Positions 47,463 through 58,585 of a DNA stretch of 64,000 nucleotides are shown piece after piece. The translations under genes and the position numbers were made by a program. Source of the stretch: Blastomussa wellsi (lineage: Eukaryota > Cnidaria > Anthozoa > Scleractinia > Plerogyridae); NCBI GenBank assembly GCA_947652115.1, contig OX393564.1:1369286-1433285 (forward strand). The letters are read 5' to 3'. The notes beneath the pieces are model-generated. The model saw nothing but the letters and a program-made list of their open reading frames with translations, was not told where the DNA came from and did not search any database. How positions within the stretch are numbered: position 1 is the first letter of the stretch; every line of letters starts with the position of its first letter.

Positions 47463-48353
47463 TTAGACATTCGCATTAACTGACTCCTTGCAAATTATCT
47501 TTCTCATTAGAAGTTTTACCTCATTGCGTATTTCTTTCATTCGCCAGCAGTAAAGTAGAGGGTTTAATGCCGATGTTAAAAACAGCATCGTCACCGACAC
47601 GTGAACGAGCAAACCACTTACTTTTATGGAAGTTTTTAACAAGGTAACATAAGCTGAAATACAAATTGCTAGCGCAAAAAACGTGATCCAAAATACCAAC
47701 ACGATGAACAAAATGGTATATACGGATCTCCTGTATTTTGTTAAGTTGATGGCCGACTGGCAGGCAAAATTTTGACTCGGATAATTGGCTTGAATTTGCA
47801 GTTGCTGGCGGCGAATGATCCTGAAAACCTTAAAGTAAGCGAAAGTTGTTACTGCGAAAGAAATCGCGCCAAAAGATCCCATCAATTTAGGCAGAAAAAA
47901 ATCCCGGATAGTTTCCTCAGTGACGGTGTGCAGACTAAATACCACAGAAAGTAGAACGAGAAGCGGAAGAAGTACTCCGTAAATGACATACACTCGCCGT
48001 ACAGTTATGAACGAACGCCGGCTCATGTGAAACCATCTTTCTACCGCCATGAGGGCGATTGTTGTCATTGCAACTGATGAGAGGAAACGCCCAATGGTGT
48101 TACAAATTGTTATCGCGTAGAAGGACAGTTAATTGTGGTCGTAACAACTCCCTAAAACGTACAAAATATAGGCTGGTTGGATGATTAGGCCTGTCAAAGC
48201 GTCTGTTATCGCTAATCCAGCAAGGAAGGTAAAGGATGGAGTCCTAAGAGACAAGTTCCGCCATATTGCTGCTACAATCAGCGTATTGCCAACCAATGCA
48301 ACAGGCGATGAAAGCAAGTTTATCAAAACACATGTAAAAACTGCAACGTCCAT
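47463..48353 (-). pseudogene. Class A (rhodopsin-like) GPCR interrupted by one in-frame stop
   Basis: A one-exon seven-helix receptor of 296 codons. Start ATG at 48353 (MDVAVFTCVLINLLSSPVAL). TM1 carries GNTLIVAA, TM2 LAGLAITDALTGL, the TM3 end SVAMTTIALMAVERWFHM (ERW in place of DRY), and TM7 TSALNPLLYCWRMKEIR (NPxxY as NPLLY). A TAA at 48131-48129 breaks the frame at the extracellular loop 1/TM3 border. The frame on both sides is the same, with no other stop or shift, so it reads as a single nonsense change, an allele or a sequencing error. The best family guess is the large anthozoan set of orphan amine/adenosine/melanocortin-like receptors; the ligand is unknown. An in-frame TTG at 48404 is not a start. 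Confidence 0.8.
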
Positions 48354-49942
48354 TGTGGCCGGGCTGTTCTCAACTCTTATGAATTCAGTGGAAATTCCCC
48401 CCAAACCAAGAAACAGCAGCTAAACTACTCTGAATATTGAAACCGACGGGAATTTGATAAACTACTTGTAACTTTGAAGCGGATAGTTGCGTCAGGCGCA
48501 GTGTAGTCATTGCTGTTCCCAATCGATTTCTCACGAAGTTCATGGCTCTCATAGATATTGCTTCCACGTTATTTGCCGCTAAGATTAAATTATATTATTG
48601 TATATTTGTTAACTGTCGTATTTGATCAATGGTTGCTTCAATCTAGCTGGGTGAATAGAAACTGTTCGGCATGTTTTCAAAATTCTCTTTTACAGTTCAG
48701 ATTTGATTGATTGACTAGAAAATCACATTGTCTATAAAACAAAAGGAATTCGAAGTGGCATGAAAACCGGTCGATCGTTTCCAAAATATTTGATTTAATT
48801 TCCTTTTCACTTATGCATGAGACAGCTGTGATGAACAGCATTCAGTGCTCGGAAATTAAAGAAATGAACAAGAAAGTAATTAATACGTGTATAAAACCGA
48901 TGATAAATAAGTCGTAAGTAAACATGCAATGGACAAAATTTGAATGGAAACTCAAGTGAAAAGGAATTGCTGAAATTTTCTGTTTTGAATGACCTCACTA
49001 TTGTATCATGTTTGACCATTTTTCGAAAGGTCAGTTTTTGGAAAAGAAACGAAATCATGTTGAAGTATACTGGTGAGTGAGATTACTTAAATAATTTCGT
49101 TAGCGAACGCGCTTTTTTAAAGTCAATCTAGCCCTAGGTTCTTTTATCGTCAAACTGAGAAAACTCAGACTCCGTTAACGTTGCTAAATCTTTACGTAGC
49201 TTTACGTAGATCGCAGTGACAGTCACTGAAATCATTTTTTAATACTCTTAGTACTCAAAGTCTACTGCAAAATGTTGTACATTGTTGAATATTCTTTTTT
49301 AATTAACTCCAGCGTAGTAGGTTTGTTTTGCCAACCGAATATCCGTTGTGCTGAATTTGTTTCCGAATAGCGTGCTGTCTCAGAACGAGCTCTCTAAAGT
49401 GTTTCTCGCCAAACGTCTCGGGGCAGGCAACTTGAAAAATCTATGACGTCAGTGTGCTGCTTGTGCTATTAATAGCAATTTAAGTAAGAGGATCCCCATA
49501 CTCGTTTACGAGCGATAGCACCTTGTTTATGCGCAATATGATTTTATTCAAGATTGGCTCGCTAAATTCGCATTTGCCAAGATTGTTTCTTATTCTACTC
49601 TGGGAACTGGTTTATATTTGTTTTCCACTCGGTAACCCAGTCAATTATTTTTTTCTTTAGAATCCGCCGAGGGAAACAAAATTAACTGTTTCTGGGGCAG
49701 TCATTAAGTATTAACTGTTAATGTTTGTTTCATCTCGTTTTCAGACAACTTGCGGTTTCTATTCATCATATTTTTTTGTTTGAACAAACGCGAGAAACAG
49801 TTCTGTCAAGTTTGCCAAAAGAAAGAACGGAACTTGTCTATTATGTTATTTTCTGCCTTTATTAACAACCATGTAAAGATTGACCACAGATCAAAAGGAA
49901 ATGGATTTTGTTATTGAATATAAGCTAGTCATGTGATATCCT
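48354..49942. other. Intergenic region GPCR - oxidase
   Basis: About 1.6 kb, AT-rich. I see no coding exon, RNA gene or repeat with clear ends. It contains the GPCR 5' flank and the oxidase 3' UTR. Confidence 0.5.
49858..49863 (-). promoter_or_regulatory. Candidate poly(A) signal of the ShKT-oxidase
   Basis: AATAAA on the minus strand, 80 bases after the stop codon at 49943. Confidence 0.5.
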
Positions 49943-52900
49943 TTATCTTATATTCCTCCAATCCACTTCAGCAAAGTTCTTCGGTGCGTGTATGCGCTGC
50001 GACTGCGGAGGACTGGGTATGGGTATTTGCCAGCCGGTGTTCAAAGCATTATTGGCCGACATAATAGCGCCCTCAGCGTACCCCCTATAGGGATGATATG
50101 CGCTGCCAATCACATAGATGCGTTCTCCAGGGAATGGTCTCTTGGCCCAGCCAGTGACTTGTTTCATAGACACACGGCTTCCAGGTTTCTGTAAGTACCT
50201 TAAAATCAAACAAAAAAGATTAAATGGGCAGGATGGGGTACAGGAATTTCATTTATCTGTTGCATTTGCGAAGATTTATCAACTATCAGTTAAAATTGCA
50301 ACCCATTTCTCAGCTATCAGTTCGTTTTGCAGTTCTCAGATGCTAACGTGTAATTTTTCATTTCACCGACAGACGAACATTTAATTTTGACCTGAATTTT
50401 CTGCTAAACTGAAAAACGTGGATAAATTTTGATAAGAAAAATTAACGTTGGATCAGAAAAGAGGAACAAGTTAAAGTCTGCTCAAGCTTGGAGTGATGTT
50501 AAAAGCGCCGAGCGACATTTGTAATACATGTGGCCATGACTTCCAGGCATTTGATTGGTTAAGATATGTGAGTCTATATAAAGGAGTATTTGAAGTTTCT
50601 GCAAGTTTACAATAAGACCTGAAACAATGAAATGATCATTTGGTTTCTTATAGAAAATGCTTAAATGACATGTAAAATTTATAATGATTTCATTTTGGAA
50701 TTAATGTTGTAATGGAATAAACGAATTGTATTCTATTGAAACCTTGCAACGTTTTTAAAACTGAAACGACATTTACGGATTAACAGTTATTCAGGAAAAC
50801 ATTAAATTACCACGCTCCTTCGTTCCAATATTGATACACGGTACTCAGAGGTTGTGGAATTTTTCTGTTGAACTTGTACTCCAAGGCGCGATGAATTTCT
50901 TGATCCATAACTGGCTTTGGCAACTTGAGGATCTCGCCCCATTTTTCCGCGCACACGCCATCTTTGTACGACACGTGAAGAACTGCTTCGCCATTACGAC
51001 CACGCCCACTAACAATATGAAAGAAATGCAGGTCATTTACCAATACACATATCAATAGCGAGCTGGTGGTTCTTGTTCAGATATTTCTACAAGCGTTATA
51101 TTTCGCGGCTTCACGCTCAACGGACTAAGGATAAGTTTAAATGAGGGATTGCGCGTAGTTCTACTGAAAGTGACAATTAGTGACAAGGGCGTAGCCAGGG
51201 GGTCCTGGGGTGCCCGTGACCCTCCCCCCCTATTTGAGATATTTTTAAGTAAATAAGTGAAACACAGTGTGGAGTTTGACATGACAAACTGGTGAGCACA
51301 ATGGGTGTGACCCCCCCCCCCCCTTTGATAAATCCTGGCTACGCACATGAGTGAGACCAGAAAAAAGTGTCCACATAGGAGACTTGGCATGCGGTTAGAG
51401 TTGGAATGCTGTTTTGTCTAAGTGTTCGCCATTAGCGAAGGCCTAGGTTCGACTGTTTAATGTTTTACCATTTCACAGGCCAGCTTCATAGCCTTAGGGA
51501 TGGCAATTTCTGATTTATGCAACTTTTTCTTCAGCTCCAACCTGAAAGTCTCTATTCTTCTAACTCACTACCGTAATTCTTTTAAGAGCCAGTCTGCCGT
51601 CTATCAGTCAGAGAATAGACAGAATATATTAATAACGCAAGGAGAAATACGTAGTTAATCTACCTATGCGGTAACGTCCATCCAAGACAGTCACTGTTTG
51701 ATAAAAACCTCTCCATGGGATACAGCTTGTCTTTCGAATCCACAGTTTCTTCCCACCACGCCATGGGGTAAACTGCAGCTCCTTTGAAAGCCTGTCGGGG
51801 AAGTATTGACTGAAACGCGTGCTCACGCTGAATCCGTTCAGCCACGCTGCCGCTGACGTTTCCGAACGAGCCAGGGGGTGCGGCGATCACCAGCTTGCCA
51901 ACTTTAACTTGGTGTTTCCGAGTCTTGAGAACGAACACGTTCGTCTGTTTGTCTATCGAAAGAATCTTGTAGTCAGGCCCTGCGTATATCTTCGCCCCGA
52001 GACATTTCGCAGATTTAGCCAAAGCCTTCACGAACGCAGACATTCCTTTAAGAGGTCGAATCTCCTTGCCTGAAAGCGCAGCAAGCTGTTCATAGTACTC
52101 CACAACTCCTTCAGGGCTGCCCTTGAGGTCTCCATCATATCCGAAGACATCGAAGTAAAACCTCGATCCCTCGGGCGTTAGAAAGTGGTGCTGGAATGTT
52201 TCAAACGTTGCGAAGTTATGAATCTGGTCCCTGTGTTCCTTCTTGAGCAGATAGTCCAACATTTGTGAGCAGCTCATGTCCTTGAATTTATCTTTAGTTA
52301 AGGCTGGGAAGTTATTTCTTTTGATTTCATGCTGGTCCCGTGAAAAGAAACCCCTGGTCTCTGTTCGAGGATTTGAGTAAAAGTTCCATTCTTTGTGAGG
52401 AATGTTTAACCTCGAAATAATATTCCTGTAAAGTAAACCACCAAATATTTTTCGGAGTCCACAACCATATACATATGTACTTCTGTTGGGCAGCTCTCCA
52501 TAATTACATTTGCAAGGTGGAACAATAAATGCCTCTTTTCATGTTTTTGGATAAATCTAGTAAGTCTATAAAAATTTTAAGATCAGTAAAGTTTTCAATT
52601 AAAAATACTAATCAAGCGTTACCTCATGTTGTAATGAACCATGTCAACTCTCCAAGCTCCCAAACCTAAAAATCAAACAAAACAGTTGATGTCTTTACCT
52701 ATGTCAAAGCACTTAGCAGTTGATGTTAGATTCTGATATATTCTTGACATGACGACTTACGTCTTCTGCAAATCGGCAAAGGTCGGATAGATGCCCCCTG
52801 AAATTCAATCAAGCTTTATGACGCTGTTTTCAAGGCAATGATTGTGTCAAAAATTGAAACATCCCTATTATATGCAGTCATACAATCGGCCCCAGAACAG

Positions 52901-55246
52901 GGAAAACTCCGTTTTAGTTTAAATTTAGTCAAAGTTATGTATCAGATTCTGCATAGTCAGTTTGAAAAGTAGCTCATTTTCTCGTCCGATCCGATATACG
53001 TTTCGTTATTAATAACAATTTCTCTGGGAACTTCAGAGAAGCCTTCAGATCTAGAGAACCTCTAGAGGAGACATCTGTAATATTAAGCGGGCCGATGTGA
53101 AATGTATGAAATGAAAGTGGTCACTTGGCAATTCCCCCAGGATGACCAGATGGAGGTTTTAATCCCCTGGGGGGAGGGTGATACTTCCATATATGAGGTT
53201 CTCGATCCTTAAATAGGGTATGATTTTTACCCCTTAATTTTGTCATTTTTTCGGGTGTGATCCTGAGTGACATAGGGTATCGAAATTGTATTGTCTAAAA
53301 TTGCAGTACGTAAACGGCAAGTGAAACGAAAAGGAAACGGTCTGTTTAAACTAAACAATCCTTTTAGAGTGTTAACGTTACAGGAACGAAATACAGTTGA
53401 CCCGTTCACACCTTTCTTAGTTTTCTTTTTTTCCTTGAATAGTCTGAATAGGGCGTGATTTTTGGATAGGGTATCAAATTCCGTTTTTTATCCTTAAACG
53501 GGATCAGGGCTTGAGAACCTTCGCGGCACACCTCTATTCGATATTTAAGTTACTACCCCCCGGATTTTAATAGAGTTATGGCTTGATGATCATCACGACG
53601 TCGAAATTATTTCACCAACCTACTGATTCATCTGGCACTTGGGGAAAGACATGATCGTAGATTCTCCCACCAAGGCGGGTATCTCTCTCAAAAATACACA
53701 CTTTAGTTTCCTTCTTATGTCTCAGAAGTGATTCAGCCATGTAAAGTCCTGCAATACCTCCGCCAACAATACCCACGTCACAATCCATAGGGGTTTCGCA
53801 ACCACCACCACCGCCATCTCCACCTCCACCACCTGTTTAAATGGGGAAAGACAAGATATACGTTTTTGACGTTGGATCCTTGGAAGTTCACTGGAAAACG
53901 CCTCTGGTACCCAGGATATCTCAGTAGACGTTTCCTCTCTGAAACAATAGCCCGATTTATACTAAAGACGGATCATTCGTCAAGATAGATCATCCGTCTG
54001 TTATAAACACTGGACGAACTATCGGTGTATTTTATAGTTCGTTAGACGGATTATCCACGATAGCTCGTGGGTCAAGACGAACTATCGCGATAAGTTGTCT
54101 GGACAGACGATCCGTCTGTTTGCTCGTATTTATACACAGACGAATCATTGGACAGATTCTCTGCCCAAATTCATCCCAGACGGATGATCCATCTCTAGTA
54201 CTCCTGTATGAGAGAGATGCGGATGCTCTTCACGTTGCCTCTGTATGGAGCGAAAATTGCGGACTTTTGGTGTCACTTAGGGTGTTGCGGAAAAAACACC
54301 AGTGTTTTTATTAGCAGTCAAGGGGTCTCGTAAGGGGCCAAAAAGTGCTTGAGCGACGCCCAGATTGGTCTCCTCTGACTAAGGGTTTAATACAAATCTC
54401 TAGTGAGCTAGCATTCCCGTATTTAACCGATCATTGGATTGGATTTCTGATCGAGCTATGCCAATCGAAAAGATTCAAATATATAAACATTTTCCGAAAC
54501 CATAATTATTTAAAACTCAAACTATTCGAATGCTATGTATCTACCATACTTACAGAGTCCACATGTCTTCTTGCACGTTCGCTGGATGTTTATGTTAGTG
54601 GAACAAAGCGCCTTATAATGTCGGCAATGTAGCCAACCACTCTGGTCCTTACATTCTGAAGAGCAAGAAGCTAACATGGCGAGTAATTACAGAGATAACT
54701 CAAGCAACTGGTTAGAACGGCAAGTCCCCCGAGGAAAAAGTCGCCACTGAATGTTAACGTAGTTACCGTCCCTCGTTTGGACAACTCATTTACACTACTG
54801 AATTAGTAATATTTAGTTTAAACAATCCAAAATAATTTTCGTAGCGAATTCTATACTTTTTCGGCTGATTAAATTATAAAGTCAATTCATTGAATTGAAG
54901 TATAAGAACTCAAAATTCGAGACGATGACGTATATAAGGCTCTGAAGGAACTTCCCAACCCATTTTGCAATTACTTCAAAATTTTTTTTCTCTTCGCAAT
55001 TATCTCAAATAGGATAGAAAAGAGTAATCGTTTCTTCAATTACAAGCAAACAAAGACCAAGCTTTTATAAAGATCACACCTTTTAGAAAGTTCGAAATAA
55101 TTTTGGGTGTGATCATTCTAGTTCAGTTTGTGCTTTTAAAAGTATGAACTATAAAAATAATTGCAAATACAATTTTCTTTAATTTTACCTTGAGAGAATA
55201 CAATCCCGACCAAAACAAGAGTGAAACACAGATAGGCCTTCCCCAT
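49943..55246 (-). CDS. Secreted ShKT-domain plus flavin amine (L-amino-acid) oxidase-like protein, complete, 7 exons
   Basis: Predicted secreted FAD oxidase; relatives oxidise L-amino acids to keto acids, ammonia and H2O2 and can be antimicrobial. Exons (minus): 55246-55189, 54655-54554, 53832-53620, 52665-52623, 52425-51664, 51008-50811, 50198-49943; 1632 nt, 543 aa. Order: signal peptide (1-19); ShKT domain with six Cys at 21, 30, 37, 47, 51 and 54 ending C-x3-C-x2-C; Gly/Asp linker; FAD-binding GGGIAGL with the downstream RLGGRIYD motif; VGLGAWRVD; oxidase core; C-terminal FAD contacts GYAEGAIMSANNA. Exons 1-2 encode signal and ShKT, exon 3 starts the oxidase, so the fusion follows exon borders. 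The ShKT fold occurs both in ion-channel toxins and in many enzymes as an accessory domain, so no toxin function is implied. Substrate is not determined by sequence. Confidence 0.85.
51189..51344. mobile_element. MITE with GCGTAGCCAGG ends (oxidase intron 5)
   Basis: Perfect 11-bp inverted ends GCGTAGCCAGG / CCTGGCTACGC enclose 156 bp with C-rich runs. No coding content. Confidence 0.65.
53197..53519. mobile_element. MITE-like element with GGTTCTC ends (oxidase intron 3)
   Basis: Left GGTTCTCGATCCTTAAATAG and right ATCAGGGCTTGAGAACC are imperfect inverted copies, and 'atagggtat' words recur inside on both strands. Confidence 0.45.
53951..54200. mobile_element. Palindromic MITE-like element rich in GACGGAT words (oxidase intron 2)
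   Basis: Left 'tatactaaagacggatcatt' and right 'gatgatccatctctagta' are imperfect inverted ends. 'acgaactatcg' and 'gacgatccgtctg' occur as inverted pairs inside. Confidence 0.45.
54554..54655 (-). other. ShKT-domain exon of the oxidase
   Basis: This single exon encodes the six-cysteine ShKT module; the sixth Cys is completed across the next splice junction. The ends are both phase 1, so the exon is symmetric and can be gained or skipped without shifting frame. Confidence 0.8.
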
Positions 55247-55564
55247 TTTCGAGCTCTTGAAGAAAGTGGCCTTGTGCTGCTAACACGGTACAATACCCCG
55301 GTTTGCGTAATAGAGCGCACATGTGGCAGCTGAATGTCAGACAGTGTTTTTACTTGGTAAATAACACCCGCATGTATTTGATAAACACAAGGCATTTCGT
55401 GAGAGTTGCATGACAAGTCCTGTCGACCAGAGAACCGCAAAACAAACACAACGTTGCGACATAGGAGATGTTTACGCAGATGATCAAATTCTTCAAGGGA
55501 AACCGTCAGAAAGAAATATTTAAGCAATAGAGGACATTTTCCGTGTTTACATAGCTTCATCTAA

Positions 55565-55856
55565 ACAGCGGAGCTGTACTGTGGAATAGCTTACCCTTGG
55601 ATATTCGTCAGTCACACACTCTTGATGTATTTAAATCTAAGTTGAAAAATTATGGTTTTGATGGTAGATTTACGTAAATCTTATTTTGATTTTATACACG
55701 GCTTCCTTGTAAAGCAGGTTTTTTATTATTTCTCTTTTTATATTAGCTGTTAATGATTTAGTTAGGTAGTTAGTTATAGTTAATATTGTAAACTATAAGT
55801 CCTGAAGGAAATACCGTGTCTAAATAAAGATTTTACCTTACCTTACCTTACCTTAC
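55565..55856 (+). mobile_element. 5'-truncated LINE (CR1/L2-like), C-terminal RT tail and 3' end
   Basis: A frame reads LWNSLPLDIRQSHTLDVFKS...GFDGRFT then stop, the typical last residues of a CR1/L2-type reverse transcriptase ORF. An AT-rich 3' UTR follows, ending 'aaataaagattttacc' and a (TTACC)n tail. Only the last 35 or so codons remain, so it is a dead fragment. It lies about 320 bases upstream of the oxidase start codon. Confidence 0.7.
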
Positions 55857-56254
55857 GAGGGGGTTGGGGAGAATTCGAGACAGTTATCCAAACCCGAGAC
55901 GTAGTCGAGGGTTTGCTAGCGTCAACAAGGACGTCTGCGTGGGAGGCTAAGGGTTTGCATAACTTCTACGGGGGCTGAAAAAAGCGGAGCCCCCTTAGAA
56001 GGTTTGTTTTGCAAACCGAAATATCGGGCAAATATAGTCTATTCATTTTCATGTTATTTTATTATTGTTTCAATCTCTTCTCCTTGCTGGGGGATCACTA
56101 GTCGGCAGTTTTTTTAAATAAACTGATCCAGGTCTACACAAGATCCACTATTCATTGGTTTTCTTATATTAGAAGATTTGTTGGGTTTGTGAATTTCTGG
56201 GATTGCCAGAGGCCAGGCCTTATTCAGTTGCATTTTTGTTGGATACTGGTCACC

Positions 56255-56378
56255 CAGGGGCGGATCTAGGGGGAGGGTGCAGGGCGTGCGCACCCCCTCC
56301 CCCCTGACACGACCTACGTCACCCATCAATTACGTCATTCCTCAGTGGTGCACCCTCCTAATCTTGGATCCACTCCTG
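56255..56378. mobile_element. Short hAT-like MITE, intact relative of the split element at 44285-44765
   Basis: Left CAGGGGCGGATCTAGG and right CTTGGATCCACTCCTGG are imperfect inverted ends; interior 'ggagggtgcag' and 'cgtcattcctcagtgg' match the other copy. Confidence 0.55.
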
Positions 56379-56554
56379 GCACCATTCCTTAGCCTACCCT
56401 AGACTTTATTAATTGCTAAACCCATAGCTCACTTTCAAAATCACGTGGCTTTTTTATTTTATCACGTCCAATTGTATCGCGGTCCCATATTGGAAGGACA
56501 ATTCTACGGTGGCTTCAAAGGGACATCACTAAATCAAAAAAAAAAAATTCTACA

Positions 56555-56635
56555 AGTTCGAGTTTGAGTACGAGTTCGAGTTGGAGTTGGAGTTGGAGTT
56601 CGAGTTCGAGTTCGAGTTCGAGTTCGAGTTCGAGT
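56555..56635 (+). repeat. GAGTTC hexanucleotide microsatellite, left copy
   Basis: Pure and variant (GAGTTC)n units with gagttgg interruptions, in the presumed 5' UTR of the duplicated gene fragment. The array encodes poly-Ser in one frame but lies upstream of the likely ATG. Confidence 0.85.
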
Positions 56636-56680
56636 GGAATTGTGCAAAAGTATTGGGGGCTCAGCATTCACTCGATAAAG

Positions 56681-56863
56681 ATGGCGGATTTATCGAGCCA
56701 TCGGAGTGGAGATGGGGAAGAATTGAGTGAATCAAATGAGGTAAGAGAACGATAGTCTGCCTTTCTCACCTTAATTTAAGACAAAGCACCTTGTCGGATC
56801 AGTTTTAATCGAATGAACCGTGTACTTTCAAGGTTATCGACTTCTTGAAAAAAGCTGGAGTCG
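56681..56863 (+). pseudogene. First two exons of an unidentified gene, left copy
   Basis: ATG at 56681 sits in AAGATGGCGG, a YY1-type start-site motif. Exon 1 (56681-56740) encodes MADLSSHRSGDGEELSESNE and ends at GTAAGA. A plausible exon 2 (56833-56863, VIDFLKKAGV) has an AG acceptor and GTGAGT donor. I recognise no family. No later exon can be placed before the spacer and opposing copy, so the copy looks truncated. Confidence 0.5.
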
Positions 56864-57133
56864 GTGAGTGTAATGATCGCTTCCGGTCTATGACCACTTC
56901 CGGTCACATGACATGTGGTGTAATTTTACTCTGATCGTAGTGTTTGCCTCGTGCGTGTGTTATGTAGAAATTCGCTTCTTCGAGTTGATATTATACGATG
57001 TTTAACACAAACATTGGCTGGTTTATTGACTCGACAGTGAGGACGTAATACAGACGTTTATACAGGAAAAGGTAAGCTTACGTATACAGTCGACATTTCA
57101 GGATAACTTATTGATGGATCAGTTAATGTCGGA

Positions 57134-57986
57134 TGTATTTCAATTTCCTAGACCCTACATTTCGATGCCTGCCTTGAGGCTCCCCTATACCTCTTCTGAA
57201 AACAGTTTCACGCAAAAACAATCGGCCTTTTGACGCTTCACGAAAAATTCGAGAAACGGTTCACGGAAAAACGCAAGCAATCACGTTCCACGTAAAAATG
57301 CCAAGACTGAAAAAAGTTTGTCACATAGAAATACAACGTTTCGCAAATCATTACAAAAATGTATTTAAACATTTTACCTCACATTACTGAATGTGCCATC
57401 TTTTGGTAATTTCAGACTCCGTACTTGTCGTCGTAAAAAAGCAACCAAAAGACATATGAAAAATTAACCCCGCAAAAGTCGTTGGCTCACAAATCACGCG
57501 TAAGTAAATACGTATTTCACGGATCACGAAAAAATAGAAAACCAGTTTCCCGAGGACGGGAAAATATAGATTCACGAATCACGGAAAAAATAAATCTTCA
57601 TTCACGCTTCACGCAAAGCAAAAATGCCCATTCACGCGTCACGAAAAAAGTATAGGGGACCCTCTGCCTTAGTGTTAGGAAGCAATTTCAAGGCACATTT
57701 GATTAGAACGATGCAATGTTTATTTATCTACATGTATATGGTAAAAGTTCCAGCATTGTTTTCCCCTCATTCGTGGTGTGAGGAAACATATTTCTAGCAG
57801 TATTCATAAATATGTTTTTCAGTTCTAATAGTACTAAATTTCTTCCTAATAAAAAGAAGTTAAATGGTCTTATAGTTGTAGCGCTAGATAAACAATAGCC
57901 TCCATTTGGCGCGAAAATATGCTCAGCTATTTGTCCTTGGAAATTATCTTTTCCGCGAAGCGAACAGTTTTCCGAGAGCCTCGCTC
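57134..57986. other. Spacer of the inverted duplication, with degenerate TTCACG repeats
   Basis: The 853-bp spacer carries many 'ttcacg', 'tcacgaaaa' and 'cacgcaaa' words between about 57205 and 57655, mostly in one orientation, as in a decayed short tandem repeat. No coding exon or RNA gene is seen. Confidence 0.55.
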
Positions 57987-58243
57987 TCCGACATTAACTG
58001 ATCCATCAATAAGTTATCCTGAAATGTCGACTGTATACGTAAGCTTACCTTTTCCTGTATAAACGTCTGTATTACGTCCTCACTGTCGAGTCAATAAACC
58101 AGCCAATGTTTGTGTTAAACATCGTATAATATCAACTCTCTACATAACACACGCACGAGGCAAACACTACGATCAGAGTAAAATTACACCACATGTCATG
58201 TGACCGGAAGTGGTCATAGACCGGAAGCGATCATTACACTCAC

Positions 58244-58426
58244 CGACTCCAGCTTTTTTCAAGAAGTCGATAACCTTGAAAGTACACGGTTCATTCGATT
58301 AAAACTGATCCGACAAGGTGCTTTGTCTTAAATTAAGGTGAGAAAGGCAGACTATTGTTCTCTTACCTCATTTGATTCACTCAATTCTTCCCCATCTCCA
58401 CTCCGATGGCTCGATAAATCCGCCAT
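58244..58426 (-). pseudogene. First two exons of an unidentified gene, right copy
   Basis: Mirror of 56681-56863. ATG at 58426, exon 1 to 58367, donor GTAAGA; exon 2 58274-58244 with GTGAGT. Splice sites and residues are the same as in the left copy. The two copies point at each other across the spacer, so at most one could continue into a full gene, and only after rearrangement. Confidence 0.5.
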
Positions 58427-58469
58427 CTTTATCGAGTGAATGCTGAGCCCCCAATACTTTTGCACAATT

Positions 58470-58585
58470 CCACTCGAACTCGAACTCGAACTCGAACTCG
58501 AACTCGAACTCGAACTCGAACTCGAACTCGAACTCGAACTCGAACTCCAACTCCAACTCGAACTCGTACTCAAACTCGAACTTGT
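58470..58585 (-). repeat. GAGTTC hexanucleotide microsatellite, right copy
   Basis: Longer than the left copy, with over a dozen units including gagttgg and gagtacg variants. The length difference argues against a simple assembly copy of the left arm. Confidence 0.85.

Larger units (their letters stand above)
56425..57133 (+). repeat. Left arm of a large inverted duplication
   Basis: This arm is the near-identical reverse complement of 57987-59035. Homology is continuous from about 56500 to 57133, and a further outer block (56425-56510) matches about 58925-59035. The right copy has about 285 extra bases between these blocks, with AATTC at the junction. Small indels (for example 'aattcgcttcttcg' present only here) and different microsatellite lengths show the arms have diverged. 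Confidence 0.85.

Noticed and set aside
48354..48404. Longer N-terminus of the GPCR
   Set aside because: The candidate start at 48404 is TTG; the first ATG in frame is at 48353.
52755..52792. Possible extra exon of the oxidase (minus strand, GGIYPTFADLQK) with AG and GT borders
   Set aside because: Its use would put the next exon (52665-52623) out of frame with an early stop. Direct joining of 53620 to 52665 gives the conserved VGLGAWRVD and keeps the frame.
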